From positions 1 to 14,484 of the forward strand of contig JAFWCP010000558.1 of assembly GCA_017536845.1 (NCBI GenBank): a stretch of DNA of 14,484 nucleotides, given 5' to 3'. A program made the translations under genes and the position numbers. Below, in pieces: positions 13,940 through 14,484 of this stretch (position 1 is its first letter; the number at the start of each line of letters is the position of its first letter). The stretch is from Solobacterium sp. Lineage in GTDB: Bacteria; Bacillota_I; Bacilli_A; Erysipelotrichales; Erysipelotrichaceae. The notes beneath the pieces are model-generated. The model was not told the origin of the DNA and did not search any database. It saw only the letters and a program-made list of their open reading frames with translations.

Positions 13940-13969
13940 ATTATACGGTATCGCTTTCCTCAGTGCCAA
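13940..13969 (-). promoter_or_regulatory. Promoter of the DUF4230 gene
   Basis: On the minus strand TTGGCA (13969-13964) and TATAAT (13945-13940) are 18 bases apart, about 25 bases upstream of the start codon. Confidence 0.6.
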
Positions 13970-13974
13970 TCACT

Positions 13975-14002
13975 TTGAAAAACAGGTTGAAGCAGGTAAA
14001 AT
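13975..14002 (+). promoter_or_regulatory. Promoter of the MATE transporter gene
   Basis: TTGAAA (13975-13980) and TAAAAT (13997-14002) have a 16-base spacer, predicting transcription from about 14009. This lies back to back with the DUF4230 promoter. Confidence 0.5.
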
Positions 14003-14030
14003 GTAGGCCTATGAATGAACTGGATATTTC

Positions 14031-14051
14031 CTCCCGCTTCCGTGACGGGAG
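14031..14051 (+). promoter_or_regulatory. Hairpin that would mask the MATE ribosome binding site
   Basis: CTCCCG (14031-14036) is a perfect complement of CGGGAG (14046-14051), with a 9-base loop. The 3' arm contains the only good ribosome binding site for the ATG at 14056. Confidence 0.4.
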
Positions 14052-14055
14052 ATCA

Positions 14056-14484
14056 ATGAGCCTGAAAGAAAAAACCGGCATTGTCGCCACGCTGGCGCTG
14101 CCGGGCATGCTGGCGCAGATCACGGAGATTGTCATGCAGTATATCGATGCGGCCATGGTGGGGTCGCTGGGCGCTTCGGCCAGCGCTTCCATCGGCCTGG
14201 TTTCCAGCAGCACCTGGCTGTTCGGCGGCCTGCTGGGTGCCTGTGCGGCCGGCTTTTCGGTGCAGGTGGCCCATGCCTGCGGGGCCGGGGATTACGCCCA
14301 GGCAAAAAGCATCTTCCGCCAGTCATTGGGCACGACACTGTGCTTTGCCCTTGCCTTAAGCGGCATCGGCTATCTGGCAGCCGGCATCATTCCCGCCTGG
14401 CTGGGCGGGGAGCCCGATGTTGTTCATAACGCGACGCTCTACTTTTCGGCTTTTGCGCTGTGTATCCCGGTGCGCATGCTGAAT
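14056..14484 (+). CDS. MATE-family efflux transporter, N-terminal part (runs off the window)
   Basis: MATE proteins are 12-helix membrane antiporters that export drugs or metabolites using a Na+ or H+ gradient. Visible are about 143 residues: a first helix with LALPGMLAQITEIVMQYIDAAMVGSLG, the family pattern of a helix-breaking Pro followed by D-x-A-x-VG-x-LG, then ASASIGLVSSSTWLFGGLLGACAAGFSVQVAHACGAGDYAQAK, which matches the usual second and third helices. The fourth helix follows (TTLCFALALSGIGYLAA). The start is uncertain. ATG 14056 has GGGAG (14047-14051) four bases upstream; in-frame ATG 14011 would add 15 residues but has almost no leader after the predicted promoter. The reading frame is open to the last base. 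Confidence 0.85.
   Translation, partial: MSLKEKTGIVATLALPGMLAQITEIVMQYIDAAMVGSLGASASASIGLVSSSTWLFGGLLGACAAGFSVQVAHACGAGDYAQAKSIFRQSLGTTLCFALALSGIGYLAAGIIPAWLGGEPDVVHNATLYFSAFALCIPVRMLN

Noticed and set aside
14001..14006. ATG-TAG minimal upstream ORF before the MATE gene
   Set aside because: It overlaps the predicted -10 box and would lie upstream of the transcript start.

Overview
The window looks like chromosome of a moderately GC-rich, low-copy-mobile Firmicute, most likely from the Erysipelotrichia or a related class. The grounds are strong AGGAGG-type ribosome binding sites, sigma-A-like promoters with extended -10 boxes, short intergenic gaps with hairpin/T-run terminators, and the gene repertoire (eukaryote-type NADP isocitrate dehydrogenase, ROK kinase, RpiR regulator, DUF4230 protein, NFRxLGGY-type tyrosine phosphatase). 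The taxonomic call is inference; no rRNA or tRNA is present to confirm it.

Left edge (1-1268): the window opens inside the 3' end of a group II intron. It holds the last codons of the intron-encoded reverse transcriptase/maturase (HNH tail), then domain V and a long domain VI, and an inferred 3' splice site at about 186/187. The downstream exon is the C-terminal two thirds of an RtcB RNA ligase (187-957), so a self-splicing RNA interrupts an RNA ligase gene next to its conserved GNHF-IE region. A short XRE regulator follows behind a pair of mutually exclusive hairpins.

Middle (1269-8236): a cardiolipin synthase with its own promoter converges on a minus-strand pair, a ROK sugar kinase broken by a one-base frameshift and a GNAT acetyltransferase coupled to it by an ATGA overlap. 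Divergent from the kinase is icd (NADP isocitrate dehydrogenase), preceded by a 21-codon leader ORF whose stop overlaps the icd start. Next is an 814-residue adenosine-deaminase-like protein with an unassigned N-terminal region and a C-terminal Rossmann-like domain, the least ordinary protein here.

Right half (8216-14484): a tyrosine phosphatase (minus) diverges from a metallophosphatase/HAD phosphatase pair with overlapping genes. Then come cysK with its own promoter, a minus-strand XRE regulator with a perfect palindrome inside its promoter, a divergent RpiR/SIS regulator with an inverted repeat over its -10 box, a membrane-anchored coiled-coil DUF4230 protein (minus), and the start of a MATE efflux transporter that runs off the window.

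Most transcription units are one or two genes with their own promoter and terminator. No CRISPR array, prophage, insertion sequence or multigene defence island is visible. The noteworthy items are the intron in rtcB, the deaminase-like fusion protein, the icd leader peptide, the ROK frameshift and the regulator-linked palindromes.
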